DNA of 64,000 bases from assembly GCF_002968335.2 (NCBI RefSeq), contig NZ_CP134398.1, positions 5,394,001-5,458,000 on the forward strand, read 5' to 3'. Below the pieces are notes generated by a model. The model was not told where the DNA came from, made no database searches, and was given only the letters and a program-made list of their open reading frames with translations. The position numbers and the translations under genes were made by a program. This DNA comes from Mycobacterium sp. ITM-2016-00316. GTDB taxonomy: Bacteria; Actinomycetota; Actinomycetes; Mycobacteriales; Mycobacteriaceae. This document shows, piece after piece, positions 42,672-50,650 of the stretch. Numbering within the stretch: the stretch's first letter is position 1; every line of letters starts with the position of its first letter.

Positions 42672-43532
42672 ATGAGCATTACTTCCGTCCGGCCGGCCGA
42701 GGTCGACCCGTTGAGCCCGGTGCCCGATGGCGTGTGGCGCGGGAGCGGTGTACGGGTGCGGCGACGGGCCGGTACCCGGAGGGAGCATCCCGACAGGCCA
42801 CGGTTCTGTGCCGACCGCCGCGGCGGCGTCCTCACCGTCGAACACGACCTCACCCCCGATGAACTGTCCGACACCCTGGCGGTTCTGCTGACCGAACAAC
42901 TGGACGGAATTCTGCTGGGCCGCCAAGATTTCGAGTCGGTGTTCACCGGGGTCGTGCGCACCACCGTGCCGGGCGGGATCGCCGCGTGGTCACGGTTCTA
43001 CCGTAATTCGCTGGATGCGCTGGAATCCGGGCAGACCGCCTTCGCGACGATCCACCGGCGGGCAGCCGGCCTGGTGACCGGGCCGTGGCTCCTGGACCTC
43101 GGATCATGCTTCGGTTTCTTCGCACTGCGGATGAGCCGGCTGGGCTACGAGGTGACGGCAACCGATCTGAGCGCACCGACGATGGATCTGCTTGCGCGCG
43201 TGAGCTCTCGATTGGACCGGCCGCTGCGCACCATCGCCTGCGACGCCGCGCAGGTTCCGCGTGCCGACGGCGCGGCCGATACCGTCACCGCGCTGCATCT
43301 GCTGGAGCACCTCGATCCCGACACCGGCCACGCGGTGCTGGCCGAAGCGTTGCGGCTGGCGCGTCGCCGCGTGGTGGTGGCGGTGCCGTTCGAGGATGAA
43401 CCGCAGGCCTGCTACGGGCACGTCCGCACCTTCGACTTGGCGACGTTGCGCGATCTGGGTGCGCGGTTCACCGGTGTGCGCGCCAGGGTCTTCGAACATC
43501 ACGGCGGCTGGCTGGTACTGGACCGGATCTAG
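42672..43532 (+). CDS. mftM: Mycofactocin glycan methyltransferase MftM-like
   Basis: 286 residues. A helical N-terminal domain (about 60-115) precedes a class I methyltransferase fold: LLDLGSCFGFFALRMSRLGYEVTATDLSA (SAM site), VTALHLLEHLDPDTGHAVLAEALR and VVVAVPFEDEPQACYGHVRTFD. From memory this matches the M. smegmatis mycofactocin-associated methyltransferase that methylates the oligoglucosyl chain of the redox cofactor. Its position beside mnoRS and the methanol dehydrogenase, which uses mycofactocin as electron acceptor, supports this. Palindrome A lies upstream. Converges with mnoR, overlapping by 4 bases. The rest of the mft biosynthesis genes are not in the window. Confidence 0.82.
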   Translation: MSITSVRPAEVDPLSPVPDGVWRGSGVRVRRRAGTRREHPDRPRFCADRRGGVLTVEHDLTPDELSDTLAVLLTEQLDGILLGRQDFESVFTGVVRTTVPGGIAAWSRFYRNSLDALESGQTAFATIHRRAAGLVTGPWLLDLGSCFGFFALRMSRLGYEVTATDLSAPTMDLLARVSSRLDRPLRTIACDAAQVPRADGAADTVTALHLLEHLDPDTGHAVLAEALRLARRRVVVAVPFEDEPQACYGHVRTFDLATLRDLGARFTGVRARVFEHHGGWLVLDRI

Positions 43533-44164
43533 ATCAGCCCGCGCTTGCTGGCCGCGTATACCGCCTCGGCGCGCCGGCTCACCTGGAGCTTGCGCATGAT
43601 GTTGCTGACGTGGAACTTCGCGGTGGTGGCGGAGATGAACAACTTCTCGCCGATCTTGCTGTTGGACAGCCCGGTTGCCAGTAACCGCAGCACTTCCAAC
43701 TCACGGTCGGTGAGCTGTTCACGGTGTTCGGTGCGACCATTGAGCGAGCGCACAACCGCCGCGGCGCTGCGTGAATCGAAGGCGCTCTCCCCCGCCGAGA
43801 TGGCACGGATCGCCCGGACCAGTTCGGTGGTGTCGACGTCCTTGACCACATACCCCCTGGCCCCGGCGTGCACGGCGCGCACCACCAGGTCCTCGTCCAG
43901 GAAGGTCGTCAGCACCAGCAGTCCCAGGGCGGGGTACGCGGCGGAAAGCTTCGTGCACAACGACAAACCCTCGAAATCCGAACCCGCCGAGAGTTTCAGG
44001 TCGAGCAGCACGACGTCCGGCCGCACCGCCGACACCATGGCCTCGGCCTCCGGCTCAGTCGAGGCCTCTCCGACGACCACCAGATCGTCCTCTCGCTCCA
44101 GCAGTGACCGCAGCCCCTGCCGCAGGATGGCGTGATCGTCGACCAGTGCCAACTGAATGGTCAT
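43529..44164 (-). CDS. mnoR: LuxR-type response regulator MnoR-like
   Basis: 211 residues, NarL/FixJ family. Receiver: LALVDDHAILRQGLRSLL with Asp9-Asp10, phospho-acceptor Asp55 (VVLLDLKLS), Thr and Lys positions in VLTTF and GYVVKD. DNA-binding: LTDRELEVLRLLATGLSNSKIGEKLFISATTAKFHVSNIMRKL. The ATG overlaps the stop of the sensor kinase (ATGA). In M. smegmatis the orthologous pair is required for induction of the methanol/propanediol dehydrogenases. It probably binds the three palindromes listed here; that link is inferred from gene content. Confidence 0.87.
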   Translation of the reverse strand: MTIQLALVDDHAILRQGLRSLLEREDDLVVVGEASTEPEAEAMVSAVRPDVVLLDLKLSAGSDFEGLSLCTKLSAAYPALGLLVLTTFLDEDLVVRAVHAGARGYVVKDVDTTELVRAIRAISAGESAFDSRSAAAVVRSLNGRTEHREQLTDRELEVLRLLATGLSNSKIGEKLFISATTAKFHVSNIMRKLQVSRRAEAVYAASKRGLI

Positions 44165-45486
44165 CGTGAACTCTTTTCCCTGGGAATGGTCGCGACCAGC
44201 CGCACCCCGCCGATTCGGGAGCGCTGCACCGCAAGCGATCCGCCGTGTTCACGACAGCGGGCGAGCATATTGGCCAGGCCGCGGTGGTGCCCGTCGACAT
44301 CGGTGACATCGGCCATCCGCAGCATCAGGCGCAGCTTCTCCGGATCACCGCAGCCATCGTCGGCGATGGACAAGGTGACCGCCTGTGCCCGGTACTGCAA
44401 GCGCAGGATCGCCCGGCTGCCCTTGCCGTGCATCGCCGCGTTGAACAGGGCCTCGCCGGCCACCCGCAGCAGCGCGTGCTCGACGGCACTGGGTAATTCC
44501 GCCACGGCCCCTTCGACTTTCAGGGTCACCCGCAGATCCTCGGGCATATGGACGGTGGCCAACTGCGCCAGCAGTTCCGGAAGGCTGGACCGGCCTGCGT
44601 CCTCGGGATGGTTGAGCGCATAGATCGCCGAGCGCAGCTGCTCGGTCGCCGATCGGGTCAGCGTCTTGGCCATGTCCAGGCGGTCGGCGAGATCGGAGTT
44701 GCCGGCGTGAGAGCGGATCTCGCTGCGGCACACCTCGATCTGCATACCTGCCGACAACACCGTCTGAGTGACGCTGTCGTGCAGCTCACGGGCGATGCGA
44801 TGCCGCTCGTTGTCGAGCACCTGATGGCGTTGGGCGGCGCCGAGCTCGCGTTGGGTGGCCAGCAGCTGGGCGTTGTGCGCCTCGGACTGGGCCAGCAACG
44901 CCTGCGAGCGCTGGAACAGCTCGCAGTTGTGCAGCGCGACGGCGGTCTGGCTGGACAGGATCCGCATCACCGTCTCGTCAGTGCCGTCCAACGTGCGGTG
45001 ACTGGGCGTCCATGCCGCGAAGGCGCCGATCACGCCGCCGTCGAGTTCGATGGGCACATGGGCGTGGTGCGGTTCGATCACCGGCAGCCGAAACTGGGCA
45101 AGCTGCCCGCGCAGGATGTCGTTGAGCCTGTTGAGCACCACGTCGGGCAGGTGCGGAACCGGATGCTTTGCCCCGGAGAGCCCTTCGAATGAATACGGGT
45201 TGCCGTCGGCGTCGAGGATGAGGTGGCGTGGGCGGGCCTCGGGCAACGCACCGTCGGCCAACGCGAGCAGCACCCATTCGGCGCCGAGATGGACCCGGGC
45301 AGCCTCGGCGGCCGCCCGGACCAGCTTCTCCGGCCCGTTCACCGTCTGCACCAGGGCACGCGAAATGGCGTCGAGGGCGGCGATGACGCGTTCGGTGCGC
45401 TGTGCGGCGACCCGGAACTCCGGGTAGAACGTCGGCTTGCCGGAGCGCACTCCGGTCAACCGCTCCAGATCCGGCTGGGCCCTCAC
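44161..45486 (-). CDS. mnoS: GAF-domain sensor histidine kinase MnoS-like
   Basis: 441 residues, soluble. A GAF domain (about 40-190) precedes a coiled coil (QRSQALLAQSEAHNAQLLATQRELGAAQRHQ) and a HisKA_3 module with His236 (ERHRIARELHDSVTQTVLSAGMQIE), then an HATPase with SIADDGCGDPEKL and HRGLANMLARCREHGGSL. Paired with the LuxR-type regulator by a 4-base overlap. GTG 45486 overlaps the stop of the iron-dependent dehydrogenase (GTGA), so the three genes form one operon. The absence of membrane segments implies a cytoplasmic signal such as an alcohol, aldehyde or redox cue. Confidence 0.87.
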   Translation of the reverse strand: MRAQPDLERLTGVRSGKPTFYPEFRVAAQRTERVIAALDAISRALVQTVNGPEKLVRAAAEAARVHLGAEWVLLALADGALPEARPRHLILDADGNPYSFEGLSGAKHPVPHLPDVVLNRLNDILRGQLAQFRLPVIEPHHAHVPIELDGGVIGAFAAWTPSHRTLDGTDETVMRILSSQTAVALHNCELFQRSQALLAQSEAHNAQLLATQRELGAAQRHQVLDNERHRIARELHDSVTQTVLSAGMQIEVCRSEIRSHAGNSDLADRLDMAKTLTRSATEQLRSAIYALNHPEDAGRSSLPELLAQLATVHMPEDLRVTLKVEGAVAELPSAVEHALLRVAGEALFNAAMHGKGSRAILRLQYRAQAVTLSIADDGCGDPEKLRLMLRMADVTDVDGHHRGLANMLARCREHGGSLAVQRSRIGGVRLVATIPREKSSR

Positions 45487-46637
45487 AGTGCGGCCCGGAA
45501 CAGTGCCTGCAGCTGCGCCTCGTCGGCCGCGCGGGGGTTGGTGGTGATGCACGCGTCGGCCATGGCGTTGCGAGCCAGCACCGGTACGTCGGTGTCATGC
45601 ACGCCGAGATCGGCAAGCCCGCGTGGCACACCGACTTTCTGCGCCAGCTGTTGCAGGTGATCGGCAAGAGCCAGGGCGGATTCCAGCTCGGGCGCGCGTG
45701 TGTCGGCGATGCCGAGATTGGCCGCGATGACGGCGAACGGAGCCGGGTCTGCCTCGGCGTTGAACCGCACCACATGCGGCAGCAACACGCCATTGATGAC
45801 ACCGTGTGGCAGATCGAGCAGCCCGCCGACCTGATGACTCATCGCATGGGCGGCGCCCAGGATGGCGTTGGTGAACGCGAGCCCGGCCTCCAGCGCAGCC
45901 TGCGCCATCAACACCCGGGCGCTCATCTCGCGTGGTTGTTCGATGGTGGTGACCAGGTTCTCGGTCACCATCACCACCGCTCGCAGCGCGTGATGGTCGG
46001 TGAGCTGGTTGTGCCCGAGGGATACGAACGCCTCGATACCGTGGGTCAGGGCATCCAATCCGGTGGCGGCATTGAGCCATTCCGGCATCGTGGTGAGCAG
46101 GCGCGGGTCGATCACGGTGATATCGGGGACCAGTGCACGTCCCAGGATGGTGATCTTGGTGTTGCGGGTGGTGTCGGTGACGATGCAGAACTGCGAGACG
46201 TCGGCGCCGGTGCCCGAGGTCGACGGCAGCACCACCAGCGGCGGGATCGGCATGGTGGCCTTGTCGACGCCGGCGTAGTCGAGGATGTCGCCGCCGTTGG
46301 CGGCCAGGATCGCGATGCCCTTGGCGGCGTCGATCACCGAGCCGCCACCCAGCGCGATCAGCACATCGCAGCCGCGGGACCGGTAGAACTCGTGTCCGGC
46401 GGTGATCTCGTGGTCCTTGGGGTTGGGGGTGAGCGCGCTCCACACCTGGGCCTGGACGCCCTGGTCGCGCAGATGGTCGACGAGCTCGTCCACCCAACCG
46501 GCCTCGATCAGGCCGGGATCGGTGACCAGGAGCGGACGCTGGCCGCCGAGCCGGAGCGCGGCGTGCGCCGCCTCGGCCATCGAGTCGATACCGAACACGA
46601 TCTCGGGGGCGTGAAATTTGAGCAGGCGAGAAGGCAC
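45483..46637 (-). CDS. Iron-containing alcohol dehydrogenase (propanediol dehydrogenase-like)
   Basis: 384 residues, type III (iron-activated) ADH. NAD(P) motif GGGSVIDAAKG near residue 97; metal ligands in TGLDALTHGIEAFVS (Asp and His) and GAAHAMSHQVGGLLDLPHGVING (two His). The start is GTG 46637 with AGGGAGG upstream. It heads the operon dehydrogenase-mnoS-mnoR; palindrome B lies 92 bp upstream. In M. smegmatis the equivalent gene is linked to 1,3-propanediol use. Iron-ADHs of this group in actinobacteria can use mycofactocin or NDMA instead of free NAD, which fits the neighbourhood; the in vivo acceptor is inferred. Confidence 0.85.
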   Translation of the reverse strand: MPSRLLKFHAPEIVFGIDSMAEAAHAALRLGGQRPLLVTDPGLIEAGWVDELVDHLRDQGVQAQVWSALTPNPKDHEITAGHEFYRSRGCDVLIALGGGSVIDAAKGIAILAANGGDILDYAGVDKATMPIPPLVVLPSTSGTGADVSQFCIVTDTTRNTKITILGRALVPDITVIDPRLLTTMPEWLNAATGLDALTHGIEAFVSLGHNQLTDHHALRAVVMVTENLVTTIEQPREMSARVLMAQAALEAGLAFTNAILGAAHAMSHQVGGLLDLPHGVINGVLLPHVVRFNAEADPAPFAVIAANLGIADTRAPELESALALADHLQQLAQKVGVPRGLADLGVHDTDVPVLARNAMADACITTNPRAADEAQLQALFRAAL

Positions 46638-46728
46638 CGCACGACCTCCCTGCCGCTGTGTGATCCACGTAACACGACCAGCCTACGTGCCCCACCAGGG
46701 ACAACCAACGTGCAGGTGGGCAGGCTTT

Positions 46729-46750
46729 CACCTACCCGATCGGGCAGGTG
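46729..46750. promoter_or_regulatory. Palindrome B of the mno regulon (upstream of the iron ADH operon)
   Basis: Two 11-bp arms, CACCTACCCGA and TCGGGCAGGTG, meet with no spacer and one mismatch; the central CCCGATCGGG is perfect. It lies 92 bp upstream of the dehydrogenase GTG and 6 bp after the stop of the convergently reading VWA gene. The 7-mer GGGCAGG is repeated 24 bp away (46718-46724). Confidence 0.75.
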
Positions 46751-46756
46751 TCACGT

Positions 46757-48253
46757 TCAGGAGAGGGCGTGCGCGAGCTCCGCCGCCTTGGCCGTCAGGG
46801 CCTCGGCATCGCTGGCCACCACCACGCGATCGCACACCCGCGCGTAGTCCGGCATGGCGCAGGTGGCCTGGCGCCAGTAGCGCTGCGGCTCGGGCGTCAC
46901 CCACGCCAACCGGTGCACCCGCCGGCGCAGCGCCCGCAGCCGGTCGACCCCGGGCGGCAGACCGCCGCTGCGGCCGTCGCCGACGATCAGCACCGCGGTC
47001 CGGGAATCCAGGGCGTCGGCCTGGCCGCGCAGCATCTCCTCGAACACCTGCCCGTAATCGCTGCTGGCCTGCAGATCCAGGTGCCGTTCGGCCAGCACCG
47101 CGGCCAGCGCGTCATCGCCGCCGGCGCGCAGCAGGATCTCGGTGACGTCCACGGGGCGGTCCACGAACGCCATCACCCGGCAGCGGTGTGCCCGCCGGTG
47201 CATGGCCTGTGCCAGCCGCAGTGTGAACGCGGTGACCGGGCGCACCGACAGCGACACGTCCGCGATGACCAGCAGCCGGATCCGGTCCGGCAGCGGGGTG
47301 CGGGTCATGAGGTGGAAGGGCACGCCGTCGGTGCGCATGCTGGCCCGGACCGTGCGCCGCATATCGAGCCGGCCGCGGCCACGCTCCCGGGGACGCGCCC
47401 GCGGTGCCCCGCGCATCCGGCGCAGCACCTCGTGGCAGGCCAGGTCGACATCGGCGGCCAGTCCTGCGCCGGAATCGGTTTCGGGGTGCTCGGGTTCGGC
47501 GGACAGCCCGCTGCGCCGCGCCAGTGCCGCGACGAACCCCTCGACCGCCTGCGTCAACTGGTCGAGCTGCTCGGCGGTCAGCGGTTCGTCACCGGCGTCG
47601 CCACCGTAGGTGTGAGTCGGGTCGTAGGCGTCCAGCCAGGCCAGGATGGCGTCCGGGTCGTCGAAACTCAGCGAGCCGGCCACCACGGGTGCCACCGAAT
47701 CGGCCAGATCGCCTGCCGCGCTGGACAGGGCCCGATCCACTTCGACGGTGTAGCGCATGCCGCGGCGGCCACCGTCGGCCTCGGAGGACACTGTCAGCTG
47801 GTCATCGGCACCGGTCACGCTGAAATCGTCGTCGTCTTTGTGCGGGTTGAATCCCTGGTCCGCATCCGGGGTGTCGAAGTGGTCGCCGACCTCGGCGGCC
47901 CGTTCGTTGTACTCGGCGTACCGACCCACCTCGAGGTCCTCGTCGACATCGAGTTGGTCGGGCAGGCCCGAGCCGGTGTGCGCACGGCCCGGGCCCGCCA
48001 CCGGCTCCTCATCTTTCGTGCCGGGCCGGCCGAACAGGGCGTCGAAGGCGCGGTCGAAACCGCGTTGTTCGCGTTGATATTTCGCGCAGGTGGCACGCAG
48101 CGCCGCCCGCAGACCGCGGCGGTCGGCGGCGCCGAGCAGCCCCAACACGCGGCGCACCTCGATGACCTCCGCCGGCGAGGTCGCCACCCCGGCGCGGCGC
48201 AGCAGCTGCCCGAACGTCGCCGCCACGGCGTCCAGAATCTCCGACGGAGTCAC
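46757..48253 (-). CDS. VWA-domain (CoxE-like) protein
   Basis: 498 residues. The N-terminal helical part (about 1-60) is followed by a long acidic spacer with DDDDFSV. The C-terminal VWA domain starts with the MIDAS-like motif IADVSLSV (DxSxS) and continues with SSDYGQVFEEML and LIVGDGRSGGLPPGVDRL. Family relatives (CoxE, YehP-type) pair with MoxR-type ATPases in maturation of metalloenzymes. It overlaps the upstream ATPase gene by 4 bases, so the pair is a unit. Its presence between two mycofactocin-type dehydrogenases suggests that it helps mature one of them; the client is not shown by sequence. Confidence 0.82.
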   Translation of the reverse strand: MTPSEILDAVAATFGQLLRRAGVATSPAEVIEVRRVLGLLGAADRRGLRAALRATCAKYQREQRGFDRAFDALFGRPGTKDEEPVAGPGRAHTGSGLPDQLDVDEDLEVGRYAEYNERAAEVGDHFDTPDADQGFNPHKDDDDFSVTGADDQLTVSSEADGGRRGMRYTVEVDRALSSAAGDLADSVAPVVAGSLSFDDPDAILAWLDAYDPTHTYGGDAGDEPLTAEQLDQLTQAVEGFVAALARRSGLSAEPEHPETDSGAGLAADVDLACHEVLRRMRGAPRARPRERGRGRLDMRRTVRASMRTDGVPFHLMTRTPLPDRIRLLVIADVSLSVRPVTAFTLRLAQAMHRRAHRCRVMAFVDRPVDVTEILLRAGGDDALAAVLAERHLDLQASSDYGQVFEEMLRGQADALDSRTAVLIVGDGRSGGLPPGVDRLRALRRRVHRLAWVTPEPQRYWRQATCAMPDYARVCDRVVVASDAEALTAKAAELAHALS

Positions 48254-49221
48254 CGCCCACCACGCCCGCGGAACACCGAGGTGGTGGTATTGGCCGGCCG
48301 CGATGCCACCGTCACCCGTTCCGGGACAACGGTTTCTGCTGCGCGTGCGGGCGCGTCACCGAGGTGACGCAGCGCGATATCCCGGTCGCTGGTGAACTTC
48401 ACCAGCGCCGAGAGCAGCACCGTGTCGGTGCTGCCGTGGCCGAGCAGCGCGGCCGCCCTGGCACCGTCGATCACCTCGGATATCGACGGACTCTTGCGCA
48501 GCGGCAGTTCACGCAGCGTGCGGGCGAGTTCGACGACCGTGGCGACCACCCCGGGCTCGACGTCCGGCGCGCGGACCCCGACGATCTCCCGTTCCCGCTG
48601 CGGGGTGGGAAAACCCAGGTGGTAGTGCAGGCACCGGCGCTTGAGAGCGGCGGACAGTTCCCGGGTGTCGTTGGAGGTCAGCACCACCCAGGGCACCGAC
48701 CGCGCCACGAAGGTACCGATCTCGGGGATGGTGACCTGACGCTCGGCCAGCACCTCGAGCAGCAAGGCCTCCATGGCTTCCTCGGTGCGATCCACCTCGT
48801 CGATGAGCAGCACCACCGGTTGCTCGGAGAGCACCGATTCCAGCAGCGGCCGCACCGACAGGAACTCCTCGGTGTAGAGGTCCGCCGCCTCGATGGCCTT
48901 GTCCCGCATCATCTGCACGTGCAGCAGCTGTTTGGCGTAGTCCCATTCGTAGAGCACCCGGTTGTCGTCGAGGCCCTCATAGCACTGCAGCCGGATCAGT
49001 CGCCGGCCGCTCGCCGCGGCGAGCGCCTTGGCCAGCTCGGTCTTGCCGACCCCCGCCGGTCCTTCCAGGAGTAGCGGGCGGTCCAGCGCGGTGGCCAGAT
49101 GCACCACGGTGGCCAGATCGTCGTCGGCGATGTAGTCCTGCTCGCGCAGCGAATCGGCGACTTCGGTTGCGGTGGCGAATGTTATCGGATCAGCACGCAT
49201 GGGTATGTGTGCAGTGGTCAC
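48250..49221 (-). CDS. MoxR/CoxD-type AAA+ ATPase
   Basis: 323 residues. Walker A GPAGVGKTELAKAL, Walker B VLLIDEVDRTEEAMEALLLEVLAERQVTIPEIG, sensor 1 VVLTSNDTRELSAALKRRCLHYHL. This is the CoxD subgroup rather than classical MoxR. GTG 49221 has AGGAG 6 nt upstream and lies 22 bp after the mno stop; ATG 49200 is an alternative. Gene order mno, ATPase, VWA on one strand implies co-transcription from palindrome C. Such pairs load metals or remodel enzymes; a chaperone for the methanol dehydrogenase is the leading hypothesis. Confidence 0.87.
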   Translation of the reverse strand: MTTAHIPMRADPITFATATEVADSLREQDYIADDDLATVVHLATALDRPLLLEGPAGVGKTELAKALAAASGRRLIRLQCYEGLDDNRVLYEWDYAKQLLHVQMMRDKAIEAADLYTEEFLSVRPLLESVLSEQPVVLLIDEVDRTEEAMEALLLEVLAERQVTIPEIGTFVARSVPWVVLTSNDTRELSAALKRRCLHYHLGFPTPQREREIVGVRAPDVEPGVVATVVELARTLRELPLRKSPSISEVIDGARAAALLGHGSTDTVLLSALVKFTSDRDIALRHLGDAPARAAETVVPERVTVASRPANTTTSVFRGRGGR

Positions 49222-49243
49222 GGCGGGCTCCTCACACGGCGGA

Positions 49244-50515
49244 TCAGTAGGTTTCGTTGATCGCGTGCCCGACAACGGGAATCATCGACCCGACGGTGAC
49301 CTCACGCGGGTTGCCCGGGGTGCACCAGTCGTCCTGGATGTGCTCCGAGATCGCCAGCACGGTCTTGTCGTCGCCCAAGATCTGCTCGCCGCGACCGGCG
49401 TACTTGCCGGTGTTCATCCGGTTCTTCTCGTACGAGTCGGTGCGGACCGCGGAGAAATTGTCCGGGATGCCGACATCCTGGGAGAGCCGGATGGCGGCTT
49501 CGACGGCGGCGTCGGCGGCCTGCACGGTGGTCATGTTGCGGGTGTCGACACCCATCGCGGTGGCCAGCTGCGCGTACCGTTCGTAGCGCGAGGGCAGGTT
49601 GTATTCCCACACCCGGGGCAGCGCGATGGCGTTGTTCAGCCCGTGATGGCTGTCGAAGAAGGCGCTGACGGCATGGCTGATCGAGTGCACGATGCCCAGA
49701 CCACCGGAGTTGAATGCCTGCCCGGCGATGTACTGCGCGTTCATCATGCCTTCGCGGGCCTTGAGGTTACGTGGCTCGAACACCGCCTCCCGCAGGTTCT
49801 TGGCGACGAGTTCGACTGAGTACAAGGCATTTCCGAGTGATGGTGCGAAGTCCAGCCGAGACACGAACGGCTCGCTGCCGTGCGCGAGCACGTCGAATCC
49901 GCAGTAAGCGGTGAAGTGCTGCGGGCAGGTGTAGTAGAGCAGCGGGTCGTCGACGGCCAGCGTGACGATGGTGGCCTCGTCGAAGCCGACCCACTTGTGC
50001 GGGTGTTCCATGTCCGAGGTGTCGGTGATGACGTAGGCCCACGATGTCTCCGAACCCGTTCCGGCCGTAGTGGATACCGCGATGTGCGGCGGGTTCTCCT
50101 TGTTGGTGGACTTGGCGAAGCCCTCGAACTCGTTGATGTTGCGGCCGTCGTGCGCGATCACCACGCGGGCGCCCTTGGCGGCGTCATGGCTGGAGCCACC
50201 ACCGATGGAGATGATGCTGTCGCACTTCTCCTGCTGGTAGAGCGCGGCGGCCTCCATGACGTTGTAATCCTTGGGGTTGGACTCCACCTTGTCGTAGAGC
50301 ACGACCTCGACGCCCTGGTACTCGATCTTGCCGGTGAGTTCCTCGATGATGCCCGAGCCACGCAAGCCGGTGGTCATCAGCAGGGTGCGCTTGAAGCCGA
50401 GGCTCTTGGCCTCCACGCCGATGATGTCGTGTGCGCCCACACCGAGCAGGGCGCGGGGAAACGGGTGGAACTCCTTGATCGGAAAGTCCCAAATCTGGTT
50501 CAGCTCAATGGCCAT
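49244..50515 (-). CDS. mno: NDMA-dependent methanol dehydrogenase
   Basis: 423 residues, the usual length of the mycobacterial NDMA (mycofactocin)-dependent methanol dehydrogenase Mno/Mdo. Family type III ADH: GGGSSHDAAKG (nucleotide loop, bound NAD(P) is retained as prosthetic cofactor), metal site from CGFDVLAHGSEPFVS and GIVHSISHAVSAFFDSHHGLNNAIALP. The enzyme oxidises methanol and other short alcohols and passes electrons to mycofactocin in vivo. ATG 50515 has AAGGAG upstream; the longer upstream extension is not conserved-looking. Palindrome C lies 117 bp upstream. It is the first gene of a transcript continuing into the ATPase/VWA pair. Confidence 0.92.
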   Translation of the reverse strand: MAIELNQIWDFPIKEFHPFPRALLGVGAHDIIGVEAKSLGFKRTLLMTTGLRGSGIIEELTGKIEYQGVEVVLYDKVESNPKDYNVMEAAALYQQEKCDSIISIGGGSSHDAAKGARVVIAHDGRNINEFEGFAKSTNKENPPHIAVSTTAGTGSETSWAYVITDTSDMEHPHKWVGFDEATIVTLAVDDPLLYYTCPQHFTAYCGFDVLAHGSEPFVSRLDFAPSLGNALYSVELVAKNLREAVFEPRNLKAREGMMNAQYIAGQAFNSGGLGIVHSISHAVSAFFDSHHGLNNAIALPRVWEYNLPSRYERYAQLATAMGVDTRNMTTVQAADAAVEAAIRLSQDVGIPDNFSAVRTDSYEKNRMNTGKYAGRGEQILGDDKTVLAISEHIQDDWCTPGNPREVTVGSMIPVVGHAINETY

Positions 50516-50631
50516 CGGTCGACTCCTTGTGGTATCGGACGGGCGGAAGACCCTCCTGGACACCACCGTGGACCTGCGTGGCCCGCGTCACAATGATGTT
50601 CTGCGACTACCCGCCGTCTGGCACGCGGAAA

Positions 50632-50647
50632 CTGCCCGATCGGGCAG
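50632..50647. promoter_or_regulatory. Palindrome C of the mno regulon (upstream of mno)
   Basis: Perfect 16-bp palindrome CTGCCCGATCGGGCAG, 117 bp upstream of the mno start and 3 bp after the stop of the acyl-CoA dehydrogenase. It is the best match among the three copies. Confidence 0.8.
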
Positions 50648-50650
50648 GCG

